From Megamerina dolium (lineage: Eukaryota > Arthropoda > Insecta > Diptera > Megamerinidae): a DNA stretch of 64,000 bases. The notes under the pieces are model-generated. The model was not told where the DNA came from. It saw nothing but the letters and a program-made list of their open reading frames with translations, and made no database searches. How positions within the stretch are numbered: position 1 is the stretch's first letter; the number at the start of each line of letters is the position of its first letter. The stretch covers positions 9,766,242 through 9,830,241 of the forward strand of contig OY978528.1 of assembly GCA_963854835.1 (NCBI GenBank). The letters are read 5' to 3'. Shown here piece after piece: positions 25,295 through 36,624 of the stretch. The position numbers and the translations under genes were made by a program.

Positions 25295-25955
25295 ATGTAT
25301 ACAAACAAAGAGTCCCGGCGTCTTGGACAACACGTCACTGTTGACAGTTACACTTTCGAGGTGGTGAAAGACTTCGTCTATATTGAAACCAGCATCAGTA
25401 ACTGTAATGACGTCAGCCTGGAGTTCATACGTAGGATAACTCTTGTTAACAGGTGTTACTTTGGGCTGAGTAAGCAATTGAGTAGACGGGCCTTCTCTCG
25501 AAGATCGTAAAATCACACCCTATATGGCTCAGAAGCCTGGACAATTTCCACCACGGATGAGATGATGCTTGGAGTTTTTGAGAGAAAAGTTCTGCGCAGG
25601 ATCTTCGGATCTATTTGTGTTGATGACGAGTACCGAATGAGGTACAACGATGAGTTGTATGAGTTGTACGTTGACATTGACATAGTCAAGCGAATAAAAA
25701 TCCAGCGGCTGCTCTGGATGGGTCATGTCGAGCGAATGGAAGAAGACGCTCCAACGAAGAGGTTATATAACTCGGCACCCGCTGGAGGACGCAGAAGAAG
25801 AGGAAGACCAAATCTCCGTTGGAAGGACTAAATGTAACCTGGTGGCGCTTTGAATTGCCAATTGGCGTCAGCAAGCAAAGAGCAGAGAAGACTGGCGCCG
25901 CATTATATGTTCGGCCTAAATCGATCATCGGTTGTTATGGCCACATAAGGAGAAG
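25295..25955 (+). pseudogene. RTE-like LINE: reverse-transcriptase C-terminus plus 3' UTR, one stop codon
   Basis: A single frame runs from 25295 to 25831, interrupted only by TAA at 25508-25510. It reads TVDSYTFEVVKDFVYIETSI, a NRCYFGLSKQLSRRAF segment, LYGSEAWTISTTDEMMLGVF, ERKVLRRIFG, KIQRLLWMGHVERMEEDAP and GGRRRRGRPNLRWKD. This is the C-terminal part of endonuclease/reverse-transcriptase proteins of RTE-like non-LTR retrotransposons. The catalytic RT core and the endonuclease are absent, so it is 5'-truncated. The 3' UTR (25832-25950) ends GGTTGTTATGGCCACATAAG, but the simple-repeat tail is short. One stop in about 180 codons indicates a fairly young copy. Other copies lie at 53.8 and 63.8 kb. 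Confidence 0.8.
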
Positions 25956-27599
25956 ATGAAGATTTCTCAATCCACTAATAAGAATGATTTTTAACTCCAT
26001 CCATATTTGGAATACGCAACCAAACAATGTGATTAAAATCATTAGAAGCCTAAAATAATGCAAAAGCAGGGACAGTTTGACGCGACAGAACCAATCATCT
26101 CGCATTGTCGGTACTTACTACCGTTAAAATATACGGCGCCCATAATAACTGACATTTCTGGACCTAACTCCACGATATGAACCTAAAGGATATGTAATTT
26201 TAATAAAATTCTATATATTGGGCGATACGTTGGAAATGTTGTTAGAAAAGTGAGATGGATGATCTTCCAAAGGGGTTGGCTATTTTCGTTGAACGTTTCA
26301 ACCCTCGTTCTGTCATATGCTTTTAACGAAATTACGAAGAAAATTCCATTGAAATGGCCATTTCCGAGGTTGAAGCATTCAGTAAAACCTTCTACTACGG
26401 GTTGCCAAAGATGAAGAGTTCATCTAGACGATGTAAAATTCATAAAAATGCAAAATTGCATTTTATCATTGACATTTAACTTGCTGTCTGTCATTTTTTA
26501 ATTTATATTAAATTGTTTATATATTTTCTATCAACAGAAGCAGCGATATCTGTCAACATACCGTTAATAATAATGTATTTTTTTACAAATTTAATTATAA
26601 AAAAAAAAAAATATTTATAAAACAAATAACAATGATCGTGCATCGAAATGAACAAAAAAAAACAGAAATAATCAAATTAATTGAAAAGAACCAAAAAATA
26701 ATAATAAATAAATAATAAATAAGTACATCAATATCAAAATACGACCCTGACCTTATTTTTCAAATAATATATTATAAGCAACCCCATAGATTTACTATCT
26801 CTCTCTCTCTTTCTCTTTCACTAAATACATTTGTACTTTACACTCCAACCAGTCACTCATCCACTGCCCGCAGTCAAGCACTGTCGTTTTAGTCGCCGCC
26901 GTCATCGTAATAAACAAAGACAATGATTAAGCAAAATTCTTTATAGATTGTATATTTATGTATTAGTGTGTGTGTGTCTGTAGGTCTGAGTAATTGTGAT
27001 TTTTTGAAATTTTTATCAATAATAAATAAAGCCAGAATATCAAAAATGAAAAACCTCCAATATACTGGCAAGCATAACCTTGACTCTTACAAAAAGAAAA
27101 TTAATAATAAATATGTACAAGTAAAAATTTGATTTTGTATAGAATTTGGAACATGAATCTCATTTTCGTTATTGTTGTTGTTTGTTCAATTAAATGCGGT
27201 GTACTTTTATATGTTTCTGATTGGGTGTGAGATTGATTCAATATCGTTTCAATCATGCATGCATACATAATTCGCTTCAATTATGTATGCAAATTTGTTA
27301 CTGTTTTGGCGGGCTGCTATAGTAATTGCATATCATTATCCTCAGGAATTTATGAAAATTATGCTAGTCAATTTATAAAGTAAGAGCAACCGTAAAACAT
27401 GTGAGCTGAGCGAGCTTACCAATCTTTACCTTGGCCAAGTTTCCTTGAAGCCTTTAAAATGTAATACAATATATATTTATGATATTTTACATTAGATGGA
27501 TCTTGTATTAAAATCCAGCTGATGAACATTTGCCGAGAGTTCCGTGCTTAAAATATTCACCGGATTATTATTATTAGCGGGTTGTATTGCACTGCGATC
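25956..27599. other. Gene-free stretch
   Basis: 26000-26480 is less AT-rich but shows no frame I can recognise. 26560-26720 is A-rich. A CT tract lies near 26799-26820 and a GT tract near 26966. ACCTTGACTC occurs near 27078. The minus open frame at 26889-27071 lacks a domain. No gene supported. Confidence 0.5.
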
Positions 27600-28066
27600 C
27601 TAGGTCTATCGTGCAACCCGTCATCATGGACTAGAGGTTTAGTATAGATCCTATCCTAACGGACTTCAGTAGATTTTCCGGCATTAAAAATTCCCCGAAG
27701 TTTTTCTTTCTTGTGTGCATAAGTCCTGGGCACATTTCCAACGTATGTTTTGCAGTCTCATTTTCCTCCCTGCAACGTTGGCAGGTTTCATCCGAGAGGA
27801 TTCCCAGTTTCTGTCCATAATCCTGTGATGATTTTTATATTATTCTTGTTTAAACTGATACATTCCTCAAGTCGTTTTAGGTTATGGGTTCCTAAAAGTG
27901 TCTTGGATTGGGACAACCCTGGTTCTTTCTGATTCTTTACTCCTTTTAATGAGCATGGATAAAGCTCCTTTGCCCATACCATAAAGGGTTCTGTGCCTAC
28001 AAAGAATGTTGCTGGTCCCTTCGTGACTTCGTGACTCCAATATATCCTGGAAGCCAAAGGATCCAT
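27600..28066 (-). pseudogene. LINE ORF2 C-terminal fragment with CCHC zinc knuckle
   Basis: On the minus strand the frame at 28066-27788 ends in KTLLGTHNLKRLEECISLNK and NNIKIITGLWTETGNPLG. After a frame shift the sequence continues LGILSDETCQRCREENETAK and HTLEMCPGLMHTRKKNFGEF. The C-x2-C-x8-H-x4-C knuckle and the IKIITG linker are typical of the C-terminus downstream of RNase H in I/R1/Jockey-like LINEs. The same linker occurs at 4.38 kb on the + strand. The fragment has no upstream RT and is dead. Confidence 0.65.
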
Positions 28067-28826
28067 AATTGGTTAGTTATTTTCACCAAGTTTATTCAGC
28101 TTGTCAAGACATTCTCAGTTTCGATTTCACCGGATATATTTAGCACAATATTCCACACGGCAGATGTGAAATTCTTAAAAAAAAATTAGAGAATTCTCAT
28201 TACTGTGAATCGATGAAGAACGTTTCTAATATTCACCTCTAAATTGAAAGCTGATCTTGAGGCCAACCTGGCTTTTGATTTTCAAAATATTTTAGTAGTC
28301 ACTTTTGCCGACAGATTTCATACATCTCTAAGAATCGATCTAACGGATATTATATGTAAGTGATACTACCAGCTCGGAGGAATCTTAGCCGAGCTTCCCA
28401 GCCAGACTTGTTGTGCGAATTAAATTTGGACCATATTAAAAGACATCGACACTCACTAGTCCATTTCGAACTGAAGAACTCTTATAAAAATACTGATATC
28501 CACGCTTTCTCCTAAAGCATTGTGAGAATTTGTTTTATTACAAAATATGAATGCCAATAGATGTACCGGGCGATGGGAAGCCAAACAGAGCACATTATGA
28601 ATGAAATACCTTTACATCAACCATCGAGCTAAGAAAATTATCTGGTATTGCTCGTAAATAGTTTTCATTCAGTGCCTTTTGGAAATTATTCCGATAAATC
28701 TGAGATTTTAGATAATCTTAAAAAATGTTTGAGGACGTGATTCTAAACGCGCAACAAAAAATCTGAATAATCCCGGCGAATTTCGACGTGACATTGTCTG
28801 AATAAATTTCTGAATTTTCAATATTG
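28067..28826. other. Gene-free stretch with an old SINE-tail fragment at about 28385-28470
   Basis: GCCGAGCTTCCCAGCCAGAC, TTGTTGTGCGAATTAAATTT and GGACCATATTAAAAGACATC parallel the 3' half of the tRNA-headed SINE in minus orientation (compare 60.28 kb). The head is missing. The remainder shows no gene. Confidence 0.45.
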
Positions 28827-29082
28827 TTAAATTTGGACAGCATTAGAAGGGACCTACTTATATTAGCCGGTTCCTAATGGCAGAAGCCTTGTGACTTCAC
28901 TTTAATTTAGTTTTGTCACAGAGCACTTTTTTTAAGAAGCCATTTTGGCAAATTGCCAATTCTTGCCGACAGGTGGATACCGTTCGAAAAAATAAATTTT
29001 GTTATGCTTCAGCAGCGGGTATTGAACTCACGACCTACAGATCAGAAGGCCAACGCACTAACCACTGAGCTACGGCACCCAC
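28827..29082 (-). mobile_element. tRNA-headed SINE (family S1), 3'-tail missing
   Basis: Read on the minus strand it begins with a tRNA-like head, GTGCCGTAGCTCAGTGGTTA (A-box-like), then a B-box-like GTTCAATACCC. The body contains GGTATCCACCTGTCGGCAAG, an AAAACTAAATTAAAGTGAAG-like segment and GTAGGTCCCTTCTAATGCTG. It matches the copies at 38.4 and 60.2 kb. The part beyond TTTAACACGC (tail with GCCACATA) is absent at the low-coordinate end. Confidence 0.75.
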
Positions 29083-29159
29083 GGCCCTGGGGCTAAAAAT
29101 GTGAACAATTCAGATGAATTCTCCATCCTTCTCACTGTTAGAGGAAATGTCGGTGCTGA

Positions 29160-29540
29160 CGATTGAATGGGAGTCGGACAAACACTTCATCATTTTAGGA
29201 TCGATTTTGGAGCAGTTTTGGTTATTCGTCTATTTTGAGTGTCTTTAAATTCTTTTTATAGGGGTGGTAAGAGATAGGAAGTAAATAAGTTCAGAAATCG
29301 TGTTGGGTATAAAAAATGAATAAGAATAGGCCACACATTTTCTTCTTCCATGGCTATTCAGAGAGCGGCAAAACTAAATTTTGTAAAAATGTCTATTTTA
29401 TAGGGGATCTCCATCTAAAGTATAGAGATAGAGGTAAGCATGTTTATAAAAAATTTTAGGATCTAAAGATGAATGGAGATCGACCTTATGTTCCTACCGC
29501 CTAGAGGCGATTAAGAGTATCTCAATAAATGCTTCAATTA
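29160..29540 (+). repeat. Tandem repeat family B, locus 4 (about 2 units)
   Basis: Two units share GGTGGTAAGAGATAGGAAGT / AAAGTATAGAGATAGAGG, a following GTAARYAWGTTYAKAAA phrase, GATGAATGGAGATCGACC, and a CTAGAGGCGATT block. They match the family B consensus at 21.7 and 60.9 kb. Confidence 0.6.
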
Positions 29541-30911
29541 TGATGTTTTTTTTCTTAAGAAAATTTAGAAAATATTCTTATCCAAAATGGATCGATTGTA
29601 AATTAACTCTTATCTCATGCATACATTATTCGAACGGAAATTTCTTTCATCCATATTGATTGATTCAAGTATAGAAAACAGACGTTTGTATCTATCTCTT
29701 TCACCCTCACCCACTCATTATGTCGCATCGTAATTGATTTGAAAGACAACAGAATATTTTCAAGGGCTATGTAAATAGTCGTCTCGTACTTGTTCGCTCA
29801 TCCATTATACAATAGTCAGTACCAGTACTAGTATGCATGGACATTTGATATTAACACTGTGGGCGCTGCTGCTTGTCTGGAAAAATTTATTATATTCATT
29901 GCCCTTGGGTTGAGCTGATAAATTCAAATGAATGTTGGCAAAGAAAAAGGACAAAGGCAAATGTAAAGTACATTCGCGAAGCAGCATAGGTGTACGTGGA
30001 AATATAGAGGAACATGTAGACGACCGCTATTCAATGCGAATACATAAAAGTGGCAATTATTAATATCAGAATGACCATACTTGAACTCTAAGTGGATGTA
30101 CGAGTACATAAGACATTCAGTGCAGAGAAATCAGAAAAAGAAATAGCAATAATAACAATACAATCATATTACTAGAGGATTCCCTTTTAGGAGATCGTTC
30201 TAGTTTGAGAATCCAGTTGGCGAGGCAACCAGACGCACAGAGGGATCAAAATTTGGATTTATCTGAGCACATTTTTTACCTCAATAACCATGAGCACAAT
30301 CAATAGGAATTTCCGAGATCTAATTTAATGATAAAACATTCTAATTTCCATAATTTCCATCATCGCCATCATAATGATCCTCATGACGATCACTAAATCA
30401 CCGTCTTTCAATTGTGAATCACTTTCAGTCTTCTACAGCTCACTCACTTTGTTATCGTTATTTGCTCTTCGTTGTAGTTGTTTCAGTTGTTGTTGTTGTC
30501 GTCGTCGTCGTCGTTTTACTGGAAGATTATATACATCACACACATCGAGTGTATTTTGTCTGCAAGCCTGTTTTTACCTTATCAGCTCTTATAATGATAC
30601 AGCTGCCGTCTTTATTGTTAATATACATTTACTCTGAGTCATATGGTATGCAAAAAAAAAAAAAAAAAGAGATCAATGACCATTTAATGCCATCATGAAT
30701 ATCTAAATGAAAGCATTTATCTTGTTGCTGTTTTTGTTGTTGTTGTTGTTGTTTATGTCTGCAAGATCATCAGACAAAGTATTCAATTACTAATAGTCAT
30801 TCAACGTGTATGTCATCATTTGATGATAATAACTTCTTCTAGGGTTCTATTATCTTGTTGGGATTGGTGGAATTGGTCCGTCGGATATTCAACTTTGTTT
30901 GTGAATTGTGA
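29541..30911. other. Gene-free stretch with GTT repeats
   Basis: (GTT)n and (GTC)n lie at about 30488-30513 and (GTT)n at 30730-30753. Two overlapping + open frames at 30374-30698 read through the repeat. Minus frames at 29805-30109 have no domain. No gene supported. Confidence 0.5.
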
Positions 30912-31118
30912 TGGGTCCCATAGCTCAGTGGTTCTAAAGAGAGCTCTGTGGCAAAGCTCAGAAAAAGTGATGGCACGTGAGTTTTGCAGTTCGGAATCGG
31001 TTAATGTAAGTAGGTTCCTTCTGATACTGCCCAAAATTTATCACGCATAACAGTACTGGAAGAGAAGCTCGGGCAAAGAGCTCTTGGGGTCCTATGATTG
31101 CCACATATTTACAGTAGT
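30912..31118 (+). mobile_element. tRNA-headed SINE (family S1), internally deleted copy
   Basis: Begins GGGTCCCATAGCTCAGTGGT (A-box region), then jumps directly to AGAGAGCTCTGTGGCAAAGC, so the B-box and the first part of the body are deleted. It then follows the S1 body: GTAGGTTCCTTCTGATACTG, TTTATCACGCATAACAGTAC, GAAGAGAAGCTCGGGCAAAG, and ends ATGATTGCCACATATTTA. The overlapping open frames on both strands here are not genes. Confidence 0.75.
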
Positions 31119-31179
31119 AACAAATGTAGGGCATATTTAGTACATATATGGAGGGTCTTGGGACTACTGAATGTAATCA

Positions 31180-31815
31180 TATGTAGAGTGTCAACTTGAT
31201 AACTTTATATTTTCATGAGCAAATTGTGAAAACATACCTATGGAAGCATATTTTTGTATGGGAGGTAGGCGTGGATTTTATCCGACTCGGCGCATTTATG
31301 AATACATCTATTGGTTAGTAAATTCAATCACAAATACCAAGTTTCAACTTGATGAATATATAATTTCGTGCAAAAAGTGAGAAAATATACATACGGAAGC
31401 ATATTTTTGTATGGGAGGTAGGCGTAGATTTTATCCGACTCGGCGCATTTTCGAATACATCTATTAGTTAGTAAATTCAAGCACAAATACCAAGATTCAA
31501 CTTGATGAATATATAATTTCGCGCAAAAAATGGTAAAACGTACAAACGAAGGCATATTTTTGTATGGAAGGTAGCAGTGATTTTTATCCGATTCCGACCA
31601 GACACGAACACATTTGTCCCTTGGTCATAATAAACCATTATGTACCAATTTTCAGCTCAATCGCTTGATAATTACGGCAATTATCGTACGAAAATATCAA
31701 CTAATGAGGCTAAATCGACTTTTTTCCATATCTATGACATCTGCTAATGCGTGTTACAAATGAAAGCACAAATTCTATATACCCTTGACTCTTTAAGTGG
31801 TGGGCATATAAATTG
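31180..31815 (-). mobile_element. Helentron-like element with family A array (locus 3, about 3 units)
   Basis: TTTTTGTATGGGAGGTAGGC and variants place the same base at 31256, 31409 and 31562, a period of exactly 153 bp. The flank after the array reads, on the minus strand, TCGTACGATAATTGCCGTAA then GCGATTGAGCTGAAAATTGG. The DINE-1-like element at 34.35 kb has the parallel TCGCACGATAACTTGAGTAA and ATTGAGCTATTTCGATGAAA. Near 31776-31809 the paired TATACCC and GGGCATATA form the terminal hairpin. So the array is the centre of a minus-oriented Helentron-like element. Confidence 0.65.
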
Positions 31816-33029
31816 AGTACATGTAAAAATACATCATCCAAGTATATCATACGATAATTTTTCTTTACTCTCTCCGCCTTGCTCTTGCAAAATGTATAAT
31901 TTCAAAATATTATGAAATTTATTGAATATTTCTTCTAGTAAATTTCACAAAAATGTATATATTCCTGTTGCTATTTACATGGCGCAGTTATAATTGTGGC
32001 GCTTGTAGATAGTCTATTTTGCTTGCTTGTTTGCATGCTTGCTTGCGTCAATGTCAATGTCAAATATCTATATGTGTTAGTATAAAGGTATACATTTGCA
32101 TGCAATATAAAAATAACCTTCAACAAACAATATAGACTACTATTTACATTAGAATTATTGTCATTGATGTTCTTGTTGTTGTTGTTGTTGTTTATATTGT
32201 TCTCATTGCACCACACAAAATGAGCAAATAAATCAGCAGACCAAATTATTGACCGGCCGACCGGTAAGTCGTAATGTCTTTAGGTGGTACTCCTCCTCCT
32301 GGAGAGACCTTGAATATTTGTTTGAGGTTTGAGAACACAAAATGTATACTAAATACAACTCCGCAAGTTGCCTATTTTTCATAATGAAAGCATTTTCCGT
32401 TCATATCCTACAGATAGGGTAATGCAGTGTCAATAAGAACAACAGTAATTGCTCTCACTCTCCATAAGCATGTATATATATTTCTCACACACACTCTCTT
32501 TCTCTCTCTCTCTATACATATAACTCTTTCTCGCGTTGCACATCTTCTTCACTTTCTCTTTGCATTCATAATGCATGATGCATTAAACATGCGCTTTCTC
32601 TCACGCTCATTTGATATGACCGTTTATCTCTTTGCTCTTCTTCTTCATCAACGATACTTTTCAATTCTAAAAATATAAAATTCATTGACATTGAAAATAT
32701 TTAACAACAACAAGAAATAATTATGAAGGTTACAAAATTTTCCTCGAACTTGATTACACAACCTGTATGTCGACGCACTATGGGCCCACCTCATATTGTG
32801 TCTGTGTTCAAAATAGCAATAATGGTCGCAAACCTACAAAATTGGACACTTTTCTTAATTTTCTGATTATAAATAAAATATGCCAACTAACTATTTCTGT
32901 CTATTATGAAAATACACTTTACAATGAGCTATTGCAAAAAATACAAAAATAAGCTATAAATAATCAATAAATCTCCATACGTATTTTAGCTTAGGATGAA
33001 ATGATAATTGTCATATTAGGCATTTGCTT
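31816..33029. other. Gene-free stretch
   Basis: (GTT)n lies near 32172-32192 and CT-rich sequence at 32490-32515. The open frames at 31971-32216 (-), 32427-32678 (+) and 32767-32952 (+) are low-complexity or lack domains. No gene supported. Confidence 0.5.
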
Positions 33030-34120
33030 TTACTTACGTTGCCCCCCAGAGTAGTGGCAATACAACGGAGTTTTATAAATTTTTCCTCTCGAAGAATTTT
33101 TCCAAACATATTTACCTCCTATCTCAATCACTTAAAAGGGTTCTCATACAAAATGAACTCAAACACCCCTGAAAATCGAACAATAATTCTTTTCCAGGAA
33201 TCACCCTTAGAGCAGTGAAGCACACAATCGACTTTTATTTATTTTTCATCTTGAAGAATTTCTTCAAACATATTTACCTCTTATATCAATCACTTAAGCG
33301 GGTTCCCATACAAAATAAACCCGAAGCCGCTGAAAATTGAAAAATAACGCTTTTCTAGTAATCGTCCTTAGAGAAGTGAAGCACACAATTGACTTTTATT
33401 AATTCTTCATGTCTAACAATTTCTCCAAACATATTTACTTCCTATCTCAATCATATAAGAGGGTTCACATACAAAATAAACTCGAAACCGCTGAAAATTG
33501 AAAAATAACGCTTTTCGAGGAATCGTCCTTAGAGCACTGAAGCACACCATCGACTTTTATTAATTTTTTATCTCGAAGAATTTCTCCAAACATATTTACC
33601 CCTTATCTCAATCACTTAAAAGGGTTCTTATACAAAATAAACTCAAAATCTCCTGAAAAACAACTAATTAACCACATAATTGCGCAGATATTTACTTTAA
33701 TTCGTTAAAATATATGACCAACTGCCATTAATTTTTCCTGCCGAGCATTTTCTCTGAGCATATCTTCAGCCCTTATGGTGGGTTCCTACAATATGAATGC
33801 AAAAAACAATGAAAACCGAATAATAACTCAATGACTACACTGCATGCACTGCAATCAATCAAAATCAATTTTTTCTCGCCAACATTTCCTTCAAACAGAA
33901 TTATTTACCTGTTGTCTCTACTCCTTAGAGCGGCTGCTTTACAAAATTAATACTTCTGTAATCCCTGTAAGAAGTTTCGGAATTCAAGTAGAAAATTTAT
34001 TTTCCCTGCCTTTGGAAAAATATTTCAAATATATAAATTTGTCCCATGTTGTATTTTAAATACTTTTTGAACTAAACCAAAATTGCACAATAACTTCAAA
34101 GATAGTCTTGAAAATATTGC
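33030..34120 (-). repeat. Tandem repeat family B, locus 5 (about 6 units, minus orientation)
   Basis: AAACATATTTAC and variants begin at 33104, 33266, 33427 and 33588 (spacings 162, 161, 161), then in diverged form at about 33756 and 33893. Units share CCTTAGAGCAGTGAAGCACA, ATCGACTTTTATTAATTTTT, TCGAAGAATTTCTCCAAACA and GGTTCYCATACAAAATAAAC. This is the most regular family B array. It ends about 40 bases before the DINE-1-like element at 34161. Confidence 0.8.
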
Positions 34121-34160
34121 GGGTTTACAACTCTTCCAGTAGTAAACATATAGTACTTTT

Positions 34161-35296
34161 TATACCCTGCATAATGCAATATGCATGGTATATTCATTTC
34201 GGTCAGATGCTTGTGTCCACTTGAAGGAATCTCCGGAGATATAGACATGGATATGTATTCGTGATCAGCGTCGATTAAATTTTCGATTTAACGATGTCCG
34301 TCCGTCCGTCCGTCCGTCCGTCTGTCTGTCACCTGGCTGGTTCGCACGATAACTTGAGTAAATATTGAGCTATTTCGATGAAATTTGGCATAAGTAATCT
34401 ATGATCCAAGGGTACGGAGGGGATTGATATTGGGCATGATCGGTCAATAACCACGCCCACACCAAGCATTCAAAGCGACTAACCTCGAAATTTTCAAAAT
34501 CTTTAACTTGCTATAACTCACACAATATACCACTTGGGACAACAATATTTTGCACATAGAGTTATATTATACTACTATATAACCTCACCAAAAGTGGATG
34601 AGCCACGCCTACTTTCTAGCGTAGCTCCCATACAAAGTGTCTGTACTTCTTTTAAATTGAAACTGCTGTAACTTCTACAATCTTCTGTCTAGAATAACCA
34701 TAATTGACACTTAGATTAATATCGTAGTCGGAAATAATATGGCAGAAAATCAAAGTGCCACGCCCACTCCTTTTTGGGTCTCCCATACAAAGTTGCGGAA
34801 ATTAAAAAAAATGTTACCGGTTATAACTTGCAAACTATTCAGCGTAGAATAACGAGATTTAAGGTGTGGATTAGTATTGTACGAGCAACTAGGCTCACAG
34901 AAAATGGGCGCACCACGCCCAGTGTTTATCGTAGCCCCCATACAAATTTTAAATTGAAACAGCTGTAACTTAGGCAATCTTATGTCTACAATAACCATAA
35001 TTGACACTTAAATTAATATCGTAGTCGGAAATAATCTGGCGAAAAATAAGCGTACCACGCCCACTTCTTATTGGGGCTCCCATACAAAGTTGAGGAAATT
35101 AAACAAAAATGTTAACCACCATAACTTAGAAACTATTCAACTTGGGACAACAAACCATATTTCGGGTGTAAATTAGTAGTATATGCAAAAATTGTTTCTC
35201 GAAAAGTGGAAATAAAAGAAAAGTTGGATATTCGAGTAAACTTTTTATATATAAATCTACATATGCAGGGTATAGTTTGGTCGGCCCCAGCCGACT
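34161..35296 (+). mobile_element. DINE-1/Helentron-like non-autonomous element with central tandem repeats
   Basis: Starts TATACCCTGCATA (34161-34173), whose exact complement TATGCAGGGTATA lies near the end (35262-35274). Conserved DINE-1-type landmarks follow in order: a GATATGTATTCGTGATCAGCGTCGAT region, a (GTCC)n/(GTCT)n microsatellite (34296-34330), then TTCGCACGATAACTTGAGTA and ATTGAGCTATTTCGATGAAA. The centre is a tandem block keyed by CCACGCC(C) at 34451, 34603, 34758, 34913 and 35055. The 3' end has a strong hairpin, GTCGGC-CCCA-GCCGAC (35280-35295), followed by a T-run. No protein is encoded, so mobility would depend on an autonomous Helentron. The small open frames at 34750-35342 are repeat translations. 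Confidence 0.8.
34296..34330 (+). repeat. (GTCC)n/(GTCT)n microsatellite inside the DINE-1-like element
   Basis: Six GTCC units followed by GTCT units. This microsatellite is a known landmark of DINE-1-type elements and is the basis for length variation between copies. Confidence 0.9.
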
Positions 35297-36622
35297 GTAA
35301 GGAGATTTTTTTTTTTTTAATTTGCCCAATTTTTGAAATCACAATTTAACCACACAATTTTTTGCGTTGGATCCACAGTGCTAACGCCATATCATATAAT
35401 TCGCTCTTTCACTCACTCCCTCATACGAACTCGCTCGTATTTTCAACTATTAATTCAATAAACTCACCTTGGCCACCCAACGACCACTACCAACAATAAC
35501 AACAACAAAAACTATTACAATGACTATTGTTATTGCCGGCATATTGTATGAAAATTTCTTGGCCTCCTCAATCCACCGGTGGTGGTGCTCATTTTGCGTT
35601 TGCGTTGCCGTTACACATATGTCGCCATTAGAACTGTCAAGGGCGTACACGTAAACATCCTAACTCGTTCTTTCATTCATTCGTATTTTTTATATTTTTT
35701 TCACTCGGCACTCACACTCGTACAATGAGTATACATGGGTCGTTACCTTGTTCGTTTGCTGCTGCTGCTGCTGCTGCTTACAGTTCAAGTGCAAGGGTTG
35801 TCATTGCCTTAGCGTCGGTTAAATTGCGTTCTAAATATTCCATACGGCTCAAGGTGACTGTGGTAGTCATTGTGAGATGATTGTGTTGTGTGGGTGTGTG
35901 TAGTCGATATATTGTTTGCCGTCAAGTGCATTATAAATAGTATCATCGTATATTGCATAAAAAAATGGATTTTGCTAGAATTCCATTAGATAAGGTATTT
36001 ATTTTTGTAATATGAATATGGTTGCTATTGTTGCTGTCATTCCAATTCACCTTGAATTTATCGTCTATACAGTTACATTTCATTTTAACATGTATTCTAC
36101 ATTAGATGAGTTCACAATTTTTGAATATGATTGCTTTTATAAAAAAATTTTTATTTTTTATAATAAAAATAAATATTTTAATGAATTTTCATAATCCTTT
36201 CCACTAGTTGAACTATAGTTGAAGAAAATTTCATTATTTTATATGGCATATTTCTCCAAATACTACGTATTAAATATTTGAAAATTTGATGGCATGGCCA
36301 CCTCATGTTTTTCGATCTCCCCTTGAGACAACCCTTTAGCGTATATTATGGAAAGACAAAATTGGGAAGGTCTAGCGTATTTATACAATATGTATATGAA
36401 TGAAAATTTCATTGTTTACCACTTAAGTGCTTGGGCTGAATCGAAATTGCATATATTTATTTTTCGAAAGAGAAAATATTTTGATTTTCTTTTCTTCTTC
36501 GCATAATTTATTTATGTCAAGTGTTAATGGTTTTTCAAATTGGAATTCTTGTTAATATCCATATAGCTGTGTATTTATTTAGAAATGGTCTAAATAAAGT
36601 GCTTTTTGGATTTGCAATGTTC
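35297..36622. other. Gene-free stretch
   Basis: 35390-35920 is less AT-rich and single-copy, with short (AAC)n near 35490 and (GCT)n at about 35759-35778. Overlapping open frames lie on both strands at 35450-35654. The minus one has a hydrophobic run and then a good splice-donor-like AAG/GTGAGT, but no convincing acceptor (see rejected). ACCTTG-type motifs occur at 35466 and 36049. No gene supported. Confidence 0.45.
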
Positions 36623-36624
36623 TA

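Noticed and set aside
30374..30698. Overlapping + frames of 87 and 94 codons
   Set aside because: Both depend on the (GTT)n/(GTC)n tract. No signal, domain or splice context.
35450..35660. Minus-strand open frame with a hydrophobic run (AITIVIVIVFVVVIV) ending in GGCCAAG/GTGAGT, resembling a membrane-protein exon
   Set aside because: The hydrophobic run comes from AAC/ATTGTT repeat sequence. The only in-phase acceptor (TTAG at the upstream end) is preceded by A-rich rather than pyrimidine-rich DNA. The opposite strand is also open. Not enough to call an exon.
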